From Onchocerca volvulus (taxonomy: Eukaryota > Nematoda > Chromadorea > Rhabditida > Onchocercidae): a DNA stretch of 64,000 nucleotides. This document shows positions 39,297 through 52,300 of the stretch, in pieces (position 1 is the first letter of the stretch; every line of letters begins with the position of its first letter). Below the pieces are notes generated by a model. That model saw nothing but the letters and a program-made list of their open reading frames with translations. It ran no database searches and was not told the DNA's origin. The translations under genes and the position numbers were made by a program. The stretch covers positions 5,516,888 through 5,580,887 of the forward strand of contig HG738138.1 of assembly GCA_000499405.2 (NCBI GenBank), read 5' to 3'.

Positions 39297-41418
39297 GAGC
39301 ACTTTTATTTCATCCATCACATTGATTATATTCTCTTGATAAGGAAAGGACGAAGATGTGGTTCTTACACAGAATATGTATATGTGGAGCTTAAGATTCT
39401 GGTGTTATTTATGCGCAAAGGTATTATGTAATGTTCGTTTGCTTCTTGCATGTTGAGATTTGTGTATTTAATAATTATCAGTAATGACTTAGCATTCAGA
39501 AGTCTAGCTTTATGAGTTACAGATATTGATTTTGCAATAGTTTACTTCAGTGCTCATTAAGGCATTGTTTTCCTGACGATAAAATATTAGTTTTTTGATG
39601 AGATAAGGAATTTTTAGTTTTCTGTTTTTAGACATTTTCTGATACTTTCAGGAATTCTGTTAATAAATTGGTGCCGTTTTGTTCTCTGACCATTATTTTC
39701 TGTAACCCCATTTTTTTTATAAAGTTGTTTCGTTGATTTATGTCTGGGAAGAGCTTACCAGCCGAAATTAATTTAATTTTTTGTTGTAGTAGAATTCCCC
39801 ATTGTATAATGGTTTCTTGAAATTAGATTTTCTCATTACTGTATGTTATAACAAGCTAGTTTACTGCCAATTTAGATCTACTTTGTCTAGTCATTATCGT
39901 TAACCGAGCAATCACTTTCCATGCTTTTTTACAGCCTTCTTCAAGTGAACCCGAGTTAATCAATCAGTTGTGTATGTTTGTTTTCTTCACTTTATTGACA
40001 AGTCGATATTTGTTTTACATATTTTTGTTTCTCTAATTTTCCCTCCCTCTTTTTCTGAAATAGAATTATGCTGTAGTTGTGATATCCCCGTAACGCTTAG
40101 TCATGCATGTCACATCAATTTTATTTCCTTGAATTTCAAAGCCCACTCAACTTCAGTGTTTCTTATCCATGTTTTTAGCTTTGGTTATTTCATTATAATT
40201 TCAAATTGCTGCAATCGATGTTTCAGTATAACTGTACTTAGTCGTTATCATTTTTTGTTGCGGCATTTCCCAAAATAGCATTCGGAAAAGAGATAGTATC
40301 ATAAATTTCAGTTTGTCCCAAATGTTCCTCTCCGTTTCGTTTACCAATCCAGCAGGTGTTCCATTTCTTCTGGGAACAGTAGCAGAGGAGGTAACCAGTA
40401 GAGGATATCTGTAACGTTGTAACTTGATTTTTTGTTTAATTCTTTATTTCGCATCCTTATGCTATAAATACCATAAGCATATCATCTGAAAAGTTCCGGA
40501 CATGTGATTTTTGTGTCGCTCAACCGTTTTTGGGTAAACAGACGCAATATAGGAAACCTGCTGGAGAAATCTACTGTTATCACTTTTAAGAAATTGCGCA
40601 TGGTTTGTAGAGAAAATGGACGGTTCGATACTGATATCTGTGCGTGTTGTCATACTGCCATTAAATAAACTGTTTTGCAATAAATGAAAATAAGGTGCAC
40701 TTCTATACCGAAGTGGCCAGTACTTTATTCTATTCTAAATAAAGATAACGTTTTCTGTAAAAATTCTCATCATTTAGGTGAACGAAGAACGTCTTGTGAG
40801 ACCATCGTAGCATTTTTCGCTTGCGGCCGACTTTTGATCTTTTTCATGAGTAGCGTCAACAGATCTTAATATTTCGATAATAGTTTTTTTTGTAGACACT
40901 ATTTTATCTAAAGAATCTCAGGAAGTTTGTTTCAGAAATATTCTGAGATTACTTCCATTCATTTAATATAACGTACTGAAGCAACAATAGCTACATGTTC
41001 CATAGCTATTTATAGGAAACCAGTAGAAAAGGGGAGAAAAAGGCTGTAAGAAAGATTCCCACTGTAATTTTTAAAAAAATTCGAATAAACATAGAAAATT
41101 TCTTAGAACAAGCACTCTATTTTCGCGTGGTATTAGGCGAATATAGATTATGCATTATAAATTCTATATCTTAAATTCTACGAAACAGGAAATAGAGTCT
41201 GTATTTGTTCTTCCCATGTCAACATTTTTCTGCTTATTCTTGATATACTATATAATATTTATAAACTGTATATATTCTGAATCTCTCAGAAGTAAGCATA
41301 TTACATTGCAAATATGAAAAACAATTATAAAAGAAAATTTTCACGAGATCTGGATAAGGAAAGTCGACAGAATTACATATACAACATATATACATATCTT
41401 TTTGTCCATTCTTGATAG
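39297..41418. other. 3' region between daf-18 and the convergent LRAT gene
   Basis: Holds possible alternative 3' exons of daf-18 (39935-39975 and 40312-40414). The remainder is A+T-rich with no recognisable gene. Confidence 0.5.
39935..40414 (+). CDS. daf-18: candidate alternative 3'-terminal exons of daf-18
   Basis: After exon 39037-39126 (ends EESSE, phase 0) the model uses a 12-nt last exon (SED, stop). A second acceptor TTTTTTACAG at 39934 opens PSSSEPELINQL (39935-39975, donor AT|GTTTGT, phase 2). A TTTCAG acceptor at 40311 continues in the matching phase with LSQMFLSVSFTNPAGVPFLL to TAA 40414. Both joins keep frame, giving a tail 44 residues longer than SED. C. elegans DAF-18 has a longer C-terminus, but I see no clear residue match, so this is only a candidate. 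Confidence 0.35.
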
Positions 41419-42845
41419 CTATAGCAACACATCTGGATAAGATGGAACGAACTTTTTAATGTCACGTCCCAAACGACTGAACATGTAAGTAAGAGTACCC
41501 ACAACTGCTGAAGCTGCTAGCGAACCTGTTATACAATATGTTGCCGAGCTTATAATTATGATTTTCGCAGCTGTTGCCTAAAAAAAAAATTACTGCATCG
41601 AAACTGAATAATTCGAAGCAAGCTCTCTCATGGATCCGCGCAATCGCTCGAAAAATGAAAAACGAATTCCTCCCACTATCACTTCGATGATGAGTGTTAG
41701 TGAGAAGGGAGAAATTCCATGTATATGGCAATTAACATTAAAACTCCATAAACACAAAAAACAGAGTTTTCTCTTCAAAAGTAAAAGGACAGAAATTATT
41801 TACCTGGTTGCTTTCCTTCAAACCATACCTGCAGTATTTTGCAAAATGCTCACAATTATTTAGCAGGAGATTGTAGTTAGTTTTTCCAAGCTACAATGTA
41901 TAACATGAATTGATGATTTATGTCACTTAACCGGATAATTAATAGGAAATTCACTTTACTGCCTACGTTAATGACTACGACGAAATAATCAGAATTTTAA
42001 CTACGTAAAACCTACCATACGAAGAGCTCGGTCAACTACAATAACTGGTGGGAACGGCCGTTTTCCCTTATCGAGTGAATTATTTATCCGACAGCTATCA
42101 CCGTTGGCAATAGTAATTAATTCATCACGACGAATCTGAAATATACTAATGGATCAACATTTGGGCTTTCAGTTTCGTGAAGAACCACTTCATCAGCAAC
42201 GAGTCAAAACTGTATGAGTTTTTTCCAAATGAAAAGGTATTTCAAAAACTATAAAGTATTGGGCAAAATAACCTGTATTTGATTACTACATGACATTTTT
42301 GTTCTGATGGCTGCCAAGGATTCAACAGAACCGCTGATAAGGTTATTACCAAAATCACCGAAATCGGTCCCTGTATGAGCAACGTACGCTTTTTTATCGT
42401 GAAAACCAATAAATACTCCCCAGTGCTTAAATATTTCAGTTATCCAACAGCATAAAATTGAAGAAAAACACAAGAATAGGGGAAGATAGATACACATACT
42501 TTGTTTGCACTTGTCATGATAAGATATAGAAAAGCTTTTTAAAACCATATCACAATACAATTAAATGTAAAATGAGGACTGAAACCATTACCGAATAGTA
42601 CTGGATATTGAGAATAATATATGGACGATATATTTAATGAAGCAATTATGTAAACCAAACTCAATGAATATAAGAAGGTAAGAAATCAAACTATGGCATT
42701 CAAATTAAGAGGAAAGTACCGTATAAATGCGCCTTTTTATACTACCAACGACGCGTCGAAACTCAATCAAATCACCAATTTCTAAATGCGAACAAAGTTT
42801 TTCTGCCTGCATCCAGTCTGTAACGAGTTCACCTGGTTTTAGCAT
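41419..42845 (-). CDS. LRAT-domain (NlpC/P60 superfamily) protein with C-terminal membrane segment, EGL-26-like
   Basis: LRAT-like thiol transferase/hydrolase fold. In nematodes this family includes EGL-26, needed for vulval cell morphogenesis. Exons (minus): 42720-42845, 42273-42425, 42016-42135, 41419-41577, all phase 0: 185 residues. The N-terminus reads [11 protein letters not shown], then [17 protein letters not shown] follows (H43 as candidate catalytic histidine), then AYVAHTG with H59. [10 protein letters not shown] (C108) sits where LRAT proteins have the catalytic cysteine. The last exon encodes a hydrophobic segment (about 138-164, [20 protein letters not shown]) that should anchor the protein in a membrane. 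ATG 42845 is chosen because a TTTCAG acceptor lies 11 nt upstream (42857-42858), consistent with spliced-leader addition; a short ATG-TTT-TGA precedes it. Substrate unknown. Lies 594 bp downstream of the FAM172 gene on the same strand. Confidence 0.8.
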
Positions 42846-43439
42846 ATTCAAAACATCTGAAATGAGCGGATTACATGCATATCAATGTCCCTTCTGTTAA
42901 TGTAGCAATCATAGCTTCCAAATAGTTTTTAGATGTTAGGATGAAAACCATGACCACTCTGTGATCGAAGTATGGCTATGACTTATCAGTACCAAGTAGA
43001 AACTAGTCCCGTCCCTGAAAGTGATAGTAAAGTTATTGTTTCTTCCTGTTGACACAAGATCCAGAAATCTTCACATCATTCAAACGGACAGAATTCCCTT
43101 AGCCAGTAATTCTCAAATGATCATTTGCACTAAAATGCACTCCTTCTTTCCCCAATTTCCTTCTTTTTTCTTCAAGCAGACAGTCTTCTTACATTTATGC
43201 AGAATAAAAAAAATTGACTGATGTATTGGAGTCGAACCAGACAAAGCAAGAAAGTGTTCATTAAAATAATAATATATGTCATTTTCAATAACATAGAAAA
43301 GTAATGCTATCCATATATTATTATGTATAATAGCATTAAAAGAACAATACTATTCATGCATTATACATGTCGTTTTTATGGTCTATGCATCACAGGAATA
43401 ACAAACTCTTTCCAAATTTCACTAATAATAAAAACAACT
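42846..43439. promoter_or_regulatory. 594-bp spacer between head-to-tail FAM172 and LRAT genes
   Basis: Spacer ends at a TTTCAG acceptor (42857-42858, minus) directly before the LRAT start. Distance and orientation would fit a nematode operon with trans-splicing of the downstream gene, but could equally be two promoters. No coding exon recognised; a 26-codon open run (MVFILTSK..) ends in TAA 18 nt before the acceptor. Confidence 0.3.
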
Positions 43440-45135
43440 TCATAGGAAATAGCTATCAATAAATCGGAAAATATCTTCAATAGCTACCGCTGAAGTTTCT
43501 TCATGTTGATTAGTTCCCGCACTAATATAAGTCACATAGGGATTCTTTCCATGTATTGTACTATTGTCTATTCGTAATCCTACTTCAGTATGTGGAGTTG
43601 CTCGCCAATCCTGTATTGCTGGTAACCAGTCCATATCACTTACAGATGGTAACGTGAACATAGCATCGGTAAGACATATGCATTTCAGTCTCTTCATCCA
43701 TTCCTTTGACCAGTAATTTTCTATCTGTTAATTAAGATCCAGTTATAACAGGATTTGACAGTATGAAAAAAGAAAAATTTCTCAAACGACTTAAGCAACA
43801 TTTGCAAAATCTTACAATGCCAGCGATGACAGCGCCTCCCGCACTATGTGCAACCACTGCAATTGAGCCCGCTTTCGCTTCAGCAACGTATGTTTTCCAT
43901 ACAGTAATACCATGTTCTAGAGGGGTGCTACTTCCCTGTAACAAATTTCATCTGCCTCAATAAAAAATCATAACACAAGCGCATAATTATTTATTATAGC
44001 AGCCGGCTGCTCCCTGGGCACAATCATTTATCAGTTCTGAAAACTGTTCATGACTGCAATCGTCGAACCACTCTGTCTGAGTCAGAGTTTCATTTCATTA
44101 CCCGCATAGATACATTCTTGCTGAAAATAAAAGAAAAGAACCAACTGGTAATGGTTGAACAGGATCGTTGTCAGTTACGTTCATGTTGGTATTCATCACA
44201 ACCACTCCCCAATTTCGACTTTTGCACATTCGCAAATATGGCAGTTGTGAGCCCATATTTAAGCTTTCATTCATTATAAGTCTGAAAAAGAGCCAATAAT
44301 TATATTTTCCTCCATTCCGGCAAACTTTGTAAATGGATAAAAAGAAAAAATTGCTCAAAACATTAGAAAGCTATGAAAATCGTAATTTAAATTCAGAAGA
44401 ATTCTTTGATGGCATTATGATATAGTCTACAAGTGCTTCTATGCAAACATTTACCTTCTACTCCACTGCCCTGCACGAACAGCGCCACTACCATGTATAA
44501 GAACAACAAGATTTTCTTTCTGATTCCAATCTTTGCTAAGAAAAATAAATGCACTTCTTTTCTTGTTCGTATCGTCCAGCTATAGAAAAGTAATAAAAAG
44601 CCGTAGTTATGAGGAAGTTATTATCTTCATCAACATTCTTCTCACATCTTATGTACTTGCACTTCCGTTTTTTCAAGATGGATAAACTAGAAAATCCCCA
44701 GCTATTCTATGATATACATATTTTGAAATTAATTTAGACAGCAACGAAACAAAAGCATACATACTGTCTTTCCATATTATAAGGCGGATTTTCCATTATT
44801 CGGTAAATTTCTTCAGTAACAGCTGAACCAATTTCTTCATAACTTTTTTGATCAATGAACTCATACTTCTTCTCATTCTGAAACAAGGGAAGAAAACAGA
44901 ACTTGCAGAACCGCAATTCTAACTATGAATTTTCAGTCAGATTCCAAAGTATCCTGGTAATTCTTAAATATATTTTCATGTCATTTTTTTTTTCAGTTTA
45001 TTTCCTATAAAAGTAACCAAGTAAAACCTTATCTCTCATAACACCACAATCATCAAAATGGTAACCGAGTTCTTTGAGGCTTGGTTGCATCACATCTTCC
45101 GGTTCAGAACTATTAGTTGCTTCTGGAAGCTTCAT
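43440..45135 (-). CDS. FAM172/ARB2 domain protein (cotranscriptional regulator ARB2A family)
   Basis: Member of the FAM172/Arb2 alpha/beta-hydrolase-like family; the human protein links Argonaute to alternative splicing, and yeast Arb2 is in the Argonaute chaperone complex. Exons (minus): 45028-45135, 44761-44877, 44455-44579, 44146-44281, 43816-43935, 43440-43724: 296 residues. Matches to human FAM172A: LGYHFDDCGVMRD near the start, KKYEFIDQKSYEEIGSAVTE, VLIHGSGAVRAGQWSRR, LIMNESLNMGSQLPYL, WGVVVMNTNMN, STPLEHGITVWKTYV, VVAHSAGGAV (nucleophile-elbow serine), CLTDAMF, and near the end YISAGTNQHEETS, the histidine block. The end of exon 4 is the least certain join: the frame stays open to 44102, but only the CCA|GTTGGT donor at 44146 keeps phase with exon 5. 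No ER-retention signal is seen at the C-terminus (human ends HEEL). Confidence 0.9.
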
Positions 45136-46310
45136 CTATTCACAAAAAAAAAAAACATGCAAAAAATTCAATTTATTATAAATTAGTTCTTACTATTTGG
45201 CAAAGAAGTAGTTAACAACAATTTCATTTGGTAGTAAAAAATATATACAATGTTTTTTATTAAAGTGAAGACAAAGCTCAATCAATCCCATGAATCATTG
45301 GTCGCAATTATATTTCAAAGAACGCAGAAGAACGATAAAGGACTGAGATAAAAAGCGCTGAAAGACTGCAAAGAGAATTCTCGATGAAGTTTAATTCCAT
45401 GGCGGAATTTGTTGCAAGAATAAGAGTACTTTAGGATATTTCAAACAAACATTTGATTTAAAATGAAACTGTAATTTAAGTGACTTGCCAGACTGTGAGC
45501 ATAGTGGATTCATATTGTAGGAATTTTGGAGGATCCTTCAGATTGTTTTAATTAGCCAACAGATTTTGCTTTATCGTCGAATCACTAAAGCATTTAGAAG
45601 CGAAAATTTATGAGCAAAACATCCTACCACCACAAATAGCATCCAACCTGTAATATCCTGTCCGTCATTAAAACTTTCGCGGATACAACGAGAATTTATG
45701 CTCCACCCTTCAAAACAATCCTTCTGTGTCAACAGCAAAGCGAATCATCCCAGAAAGCTGTTTTTGAGTGCGATTTCAATTGTGATCATTAAGTAAGTGA
45801 AAACTTGCTTCAGTTAAATATTAAATGAGAACAGTCATTGTATTTGTTGAAAATGAATTTGGTGAATGGATATCGGATTCAGATTATGCAAAGAATAGCT
45901 TGTTCTTAAAACTCACTTTACAATATATGTATAATCAAGAATGACACATTGAATTCTTTTCTTTGAAATTTCACAAGTTACTTTCAATATTTCGAATCAT
46001 TCGGTATAATATCTACGACATCTGCCACATAAACTTTAACTGTATTTTTACGTTCTAAGCAATTCAATGAATTCTATGGTCATTTTGGTCTAGTTGCCAA
46101 GTTTGGAACATGCCGATTAGTCTGTAATGATTACAATGTTCGTCCAATTTGTTCTACTTTCAGATAGATTATGCGATAAAGGGCAAAGAAATATATGTTT
46201 ACTTTTTATTGAATTGAATAAAACATAGGAAACACAATGAATATGCCAAAACAAAGAAATGATTGGCGCAAAGCAATATGCAAAACAAATACCAATTTTT
46301 TATTTATAAT
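45136..46310. other. intergenic between sorb-1 and FAM172
   Basis: 1.2-kb A+T-rich spacer, 3' flank of sorb-1 and 5' flank of FAM172. Nothing else recognised. Confidence 0.6.
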
Positions 46311-49300
46311 TCAATGCCTTTCAACATAATTACCTGGAAATATTCCAAATTGACCGGTTCGTGGTAAAGTACCTGCAAAGTTCTCATTAAAACAAATCTT
46401 CTCAGTAGAAAGATATTGTAGATGTCAAAAAACTATGTTTGAAGCCTATAAAAAAAAGTGAAATTGAAAGATAGAATATTGATTAATTTGAAAAGAAAAG
46501 ATCAAGATGATGAAAGGTCAGTTTTTTTTTGAAGTGAAGGAATGTCTTCATTTAATCTTATCTCTTCCTTTCAATCTTAATGTTTTGCAATGCATCTTCA
46601 CAAATCATCGTTATTTCATAACTATTCGATCATTCAATGCCTTTCGTAATATTGATGGCACAAGTGATTGCATGGTGGCTGTTATTGATCTTTTTCGAAT
46701 ATTTCGTAAAAAATCAAATTTTTCTATGATTTGAAAAATGAAAAAAAAAAAGAAAAAGAAAAAAAAAGATAAAAGCTTGACTAACCAATGAACCAACCAT
46801 CATCGCACTTTTCAACAACAAAAACAATGTCATTTTCTTGAAGCTCAAGCTCGTCCGCATTTCTTGGCTTGTAGTCATATAGGACTTGATAACTAAAATG
46901 AATTATTTTAATTAGTCGAACTACATACTGGAATATTTCTTTCTAAAGCATCCTGCAAATGCTTGATTGAACATTATTTGATTTGTTCGAAGATCTGCCA
47001 TTCAACTTAAATCAGCTCGATACATTTATGAACCAATCTTTCATTACTGGATAAGTTATGATGCTACGTTTAATTTCATAATTCAATTTATTATGACGAT
47101 TATCCCAGCGACACGGAAATCTTACTTTTTTTTACACTTATAATGGCACTTCCTAAATAAGTCACATCAAATATCGATAAAAGAGAAAAAAGAACCAACG
47201 TTTCTGCACTTTTAGGAATTATGTTCGTTGGTCTAAAAAATTCTCTTTGATTGTGCCTTCTCTTCCATTCTACCATTTCGTCTTCGTGATTTGTCTTCAT
47301 AGCTACTGCTGGAATTTCGCCTCTATAAATGAAAATTAACGTAAAATAGATTGCAAGAAAACTTCGCTTACATATAGAGTGGAAATTAAACATAACTGGA
47401 TTTTATTTGCAATGCTAAATTACGTATTTCGAAAATTATACAGAAAAGTTAAATTATGAGCATGAAATATGCCAAAGCATTTAAAGTATATTTTAGACAG
47501 ACAAGATTTCCCTTTTCTCTTAGATTTCCTTCTCCAATGACAACGCAGTAAACAGTCTAATTGTTGAAAGTAGAACTTATTTCGAATCTTTTGCTTAATT
47601 AAATTATGATTTATTTAAGATGTAAGTGTTCATTCAATACTAATAATTGATAATGATGATGAAAGAGGAACTGATATTCTAATCGCAACATGAACCTGAA
47701 ACCGGCACCGTAAAGCTATTGGAATTGCTTGTAAAATAGCTTAAGGAAAACGCAGATGAGACATGAAGTGTTAACGAAATTCTCGACTATTTAATGGTGT
47801 ATCGCAATTCTGATCTGACGAGTTTAGAGCTGGACAGAGCCTCATACCAGACTTTCAACTTTAATTAATTATCAGATTGTATAATTTAAATTCTAGTTAA
47901 TATAGCAGTTCCTGTTCAAACTATTGGTGATTTTTGTTGATTATAAACAAGTTATAATAATAAGCGTACAAATGAATTCAGTAGTTTGATAGAAAATGAA
48001 GGACGGTTTAATTCGCCATATAAAAACATTTGACTGGTGTACCTTCAAAAATCGTCGGTAATTTTTTCGATAAATCAGTTGATGTTAAGATGATAAATCT
48101 ATTTCGGAAATACTTACTGATTCACAGATTCCTCGGATAGAGCCTTGTAGAGTCAATTTTTTCTAGATCTCATAATTAGCGTATCAACACGTCTATTATA
48201 ATTTGAACTTTCAGTGTACTTGGATGCTTGGCTAAGATATGATAAACTGGCGCAACCTCAGAAAATTTTCATTTTCCTAGTGAAAACTCCATTTAGTCCC
48301 TTACTCCATTTAATGCCATTTAGCTCCGAATTTTGACCGTCAATTTGGAAAGAAAGAAAAAGTGGGCCAACTGTTTAGTGACATGTACCACAGCATTATT
48401 AACTTTCTTAACTGTGGATGGAAATATAGAGCTTCATTTATTATTAGACGATCGCTGATTTCATTGATGATTAGATTTGATGTCATATTCTTTTTTTTTT
48501 TTTTTCTTGAAGAAAACTTACCAGTATTTTGAAAAAAAAATTGCGCAGATTCCAAGTGGTACATTTTTCCAGTATTTCGATTGATGAATTTTTCCACCAC
48601 AAATGAAAATTTTGTTGTATTTGGAAGCATTAACAAGTATTGCATTTGTTCAAAACTTGCTTGCAAACTGAACCGTCTATTCGGTTCAACTTTCCACTAT
48701 TTTTAGATTGCTATTAGCAAATCAAGGCAGTAGGAAAAAAACAATTTTCTTTCAAATCCTTCAGTAATGAAACAGATATCGAACAAAAGCTAGCGGAAGT
48801 GATCAATGATAGTGAATGCAGAAGCTCTTTAATAATGAAAAATTACTAAAAAGCTTGAAAAAGAGAACAAACAACTGATTCGACTGTGAAAACAAATTCA
48901 ACATAGGTTGATTTATATAGGGAAAAAAAATTAGGCTCCAGAGTTAACAAACTGATAATCCACGAATGAAGTATATTGTGTAATCTTTTCAAACATCGAA
49001 AGTATTTGACAACACTACACAGAATGATTTTGATGAAACAAGAGTGCTAATTAATTTATGGAATCCTCTAAAGATTGCAATTCATTAATCAAATCTAGTG
49101 ATTCTATTCCAGAGGAGAGATCGTAAAATATCTAATCTCGAGAAATGCTGGCAATCTAATGAAATAAGATTAAAATTTCCTACAATTACAGACTCAAAAT
49201 CCACATGCCCATATTCTCTAATACAGCAATGATATTGCATTAAGCTAACCTAATATCCTAGAAAATATCGAACTTCTCTATAATTGCACGATCATTATGT

Positions 49301-52300
49301 AAATGATGATGAATGATTTCTTTTACATTGGAATTTTTCTCAGTGAGTAACTAATATGCAACAGGAAAAATTGAGGATCAGTAAGAAAATTTTAAAAAAT
49401 TGAGGATCAGTAAGGATCAGCTTTATATACGATTTGTTGAAAAAACTTTTTATTTGACAAAATCACACACTATCCCAACAAGATCTAAAAACTAGCAATT
49501 CATTTTATTCTGAAGCAAATCTTGGAATTTCGTAAAAATGTTATCTGCTTGCAATTAATTTTTTTTCTAAAGAAAGGGAAAATAAAAGTTCTAAAATGAA
49601 GCATGAAAACGAAAATGCTAACACTGAAAAATGAATTCAAAAGCAGATATGAGAAAGAGAAATTTATTAATTATTTTTATGTGAAAGCGTACTAAGAAAG
49701 CAATATCGGTCATCACTTTTTTCTCTTTACTACTAAACAAATGCTATAATGATTATTAGCCAAAAACATCATGAAAGAGAAAAATTTTTCCTTTTTCTTT
49801 TTCCACAGAAAAATAAAATGCTTTCCTTCCTCATCCATTCATTCATTTTAAGTGAGCATTTTTGCGATGTTGCATGTTAATATCGCTGCAAAAATTTCAC
49901 CAAAAAATAAAGTCATCGCAGTTGCGTTAAATTTAATTCTGACTGTTTTCTGCAAAATACCACAAAAGTACAAATGATTTGTTAAGATTTGCTTCAAATT
50001 AGTATCAATTTTTCACTCTGATTTTGTTCAATTTAGAATATCAACATAGTTTAATAAAATATCAAAGGAGCGTAATTCTTTTCCCCTCCTAATTGAAATA
50101 AGTACTTTTTAAAAAAAATTCTTAATTGGAAATAAGTATTTTTAAAAAAAAATTACTGATTAATTACTCACATCTAACATTATGGTACTTCTCTGAACAG
50201 TATTAAATAGCTACTTTTAATCATAATTATATCTGATGGGTAGCAAATTTAGAGCAATTTAAATTTTACCCGACATTTTATAAAACAGTTGATAAGAACA
50301 TGGTCGCTATTTAATATATCCTGAAATAAGACTGTGAGAATACCTTAGGGTAAGGCGAATACGTCCGTGATGCACTGTCAAAAGATTAAATCAGACAATA
50401 AATTCTTGTAAAATATCAAAAATCATAAATATAATTTTAAAAAAGTACGTTTTTGCAAAAGCAGGCAATCTAATAATATTTCGAATTTAGAGAAGCATCA
50501 CGAAGATTTCATAGGTTTTTTTGCCAATGCTTTCGCTTCGTTATCTTCAAATTCTTATCAGCAATGTTTTAATGTATCGACGTATGAAGAAAAAGATAAG
50601 AAATTGATAAAATTGATGATACCAACATTCCTCTGTTTGAAATCTCTGTTCTATCCGATTATTCGGGGGCACAATCTTATTGGCTGTTTAGTCCAAATAT
50701 CAGAAAGATACCAAAAATAAAATGATTTAATTGTAGCTGACATTGAGAATTTTTTTATGTTAAAGGAACATATAATGAATAAAACTAACAAAGAAGAAAA
50801 AAAAAGTAGCGAAGACGATAGCTTCAGGAAAAGGAAATCAAGAAATTCACTGACTAAGTGACTTGGTTTAATAGTTTTGAATGAGTAATACAATAAAGCA
50901 GGGACTATAGGAAGCAGACCTTTTACTTTCAAATTTTTGATGGTAGAAAACTATATTTAGTGCTGTCTACCTCTTTTTTTCGTTGAATTTCCCATTAATT
51001 TTTCTTTAATCACATTAAAATTAAAATAGTTTGCAATAGTTTGGCGTCTGATAGCAGCATTCAGAAGAAGTGTATTTATTTTCAAAAATATATCAAATGA
51101 TCAAAATAAGTTTCTCAAACAACGATGAATTCCCGTAAATGAAGTAATCCAAAGGAAAATTAATGCTTAAAAATTTCGGCACTGAATTTGAAACAAAATT
51201 TCTAGTTGAAGACAAAGTAAAATGCTATGATTACTTCTTGTTTACTTATTGCTTTATAAGAGTTCAATTTTTTTTCTTTTTAGCAGTGGTTCTTCTACTA
51301 AGTCTTTCATCTATTGCTTTGATGTTTTATTTAAAAAAAGCACACAAACATTTTAAGTACCATAGTTTGTAGCTTATGTTATAAAGCCTTAAGAAATGTG
51401 AAATAAATCATTTGGTACAAGTAAATTTCACGCCATTGATATAATAGGTCTATTAGATTTGATAGTTAGTTGGATATGGTAATAAATAATGTAATTGATT
51501 TATTCATTTAATGATAGATGGAATCTCAATTGATGTCATTTACAGATTGAACAATAGATTAATTTTTTGTTCAATCCATTATTTTCAGCGCACAACACTG
51601 ATGTAATACTTAAACTTAAAAAATCATGTCTCAAAAAAAGTAAGAGAAATTGAAAACCAAAACTAAAAGTCCGTGCATGAACTATTCGCTTGTGTTTAGC
51701 GAAAAAGTGCTTTAACTATTATTGCTTTAAGCTTCATTTCTGATTAAGACTCAGTTCTCATGGAAATCAAAATCGATATCTTTCAGAGTCTAAGAGCTAA
51801 ATTTGGTCAATAATTTGGTTGGCACTAAAAATATTTGAATTTTTTCCAAATTCAAAGAATTTCTAAAAATTAAAGTACAAAACGACGATAAACCTGAATG
51901 GAATAGTACTGGTATGTGGTGTTTTGGGCCGGTCTGGTACTTCTGTTTCATTGTTGTCATGCAGATTGACCTTATATGTTTCACGAACGTAAGATTTAGG
52001 GAAAATTCCGGTTTGTCCATGAATATTTTTCCCTTCGATCCAATTGGCATCAATATTTCGTAGGTGACGTAATATTTCACCCTATCAATTGTATATCGAT
52101 ATATCAATTTTTTTAAAAATTATTTACCGTGCACTGAAGAATGAGGGAGAAATGAGGCTGCTTTCAAAAAAAAAAAGTAGCAATTCTAAAGTCTTTAGGT
52201 AGCTTTTCGAAATGTATATTGCAAGAATAAATTAACCAAATCGAAACATTAATTATATTAACAAACCTTTTTCAGAGACAGCTCATTCTTATTTCGGGCG

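Noticed and set aside
43228..43246. GGAGTCGAACC, the reverse complement of a tRNA T-arm-like GGTTCGACTCC
   Set aside because: No pairing acceptor stem, D arm or anticodon arm could be built around it on the minus strand.
44102..44145. Coding continuation of FAM172 exon 4 to 44102, or a 25-27-nt intron within it
   Set aside because: The continuation would end in a phase that does not join exon 5, and an intron that short is not credible; the CCA|GTTGGT donor fits.
51790..52107. 105-codon minus-strand ORF
   Set aside because: Overlaps the SH3-2 exon of sorb-1 in a different frame; it is a shadow of the real exon.
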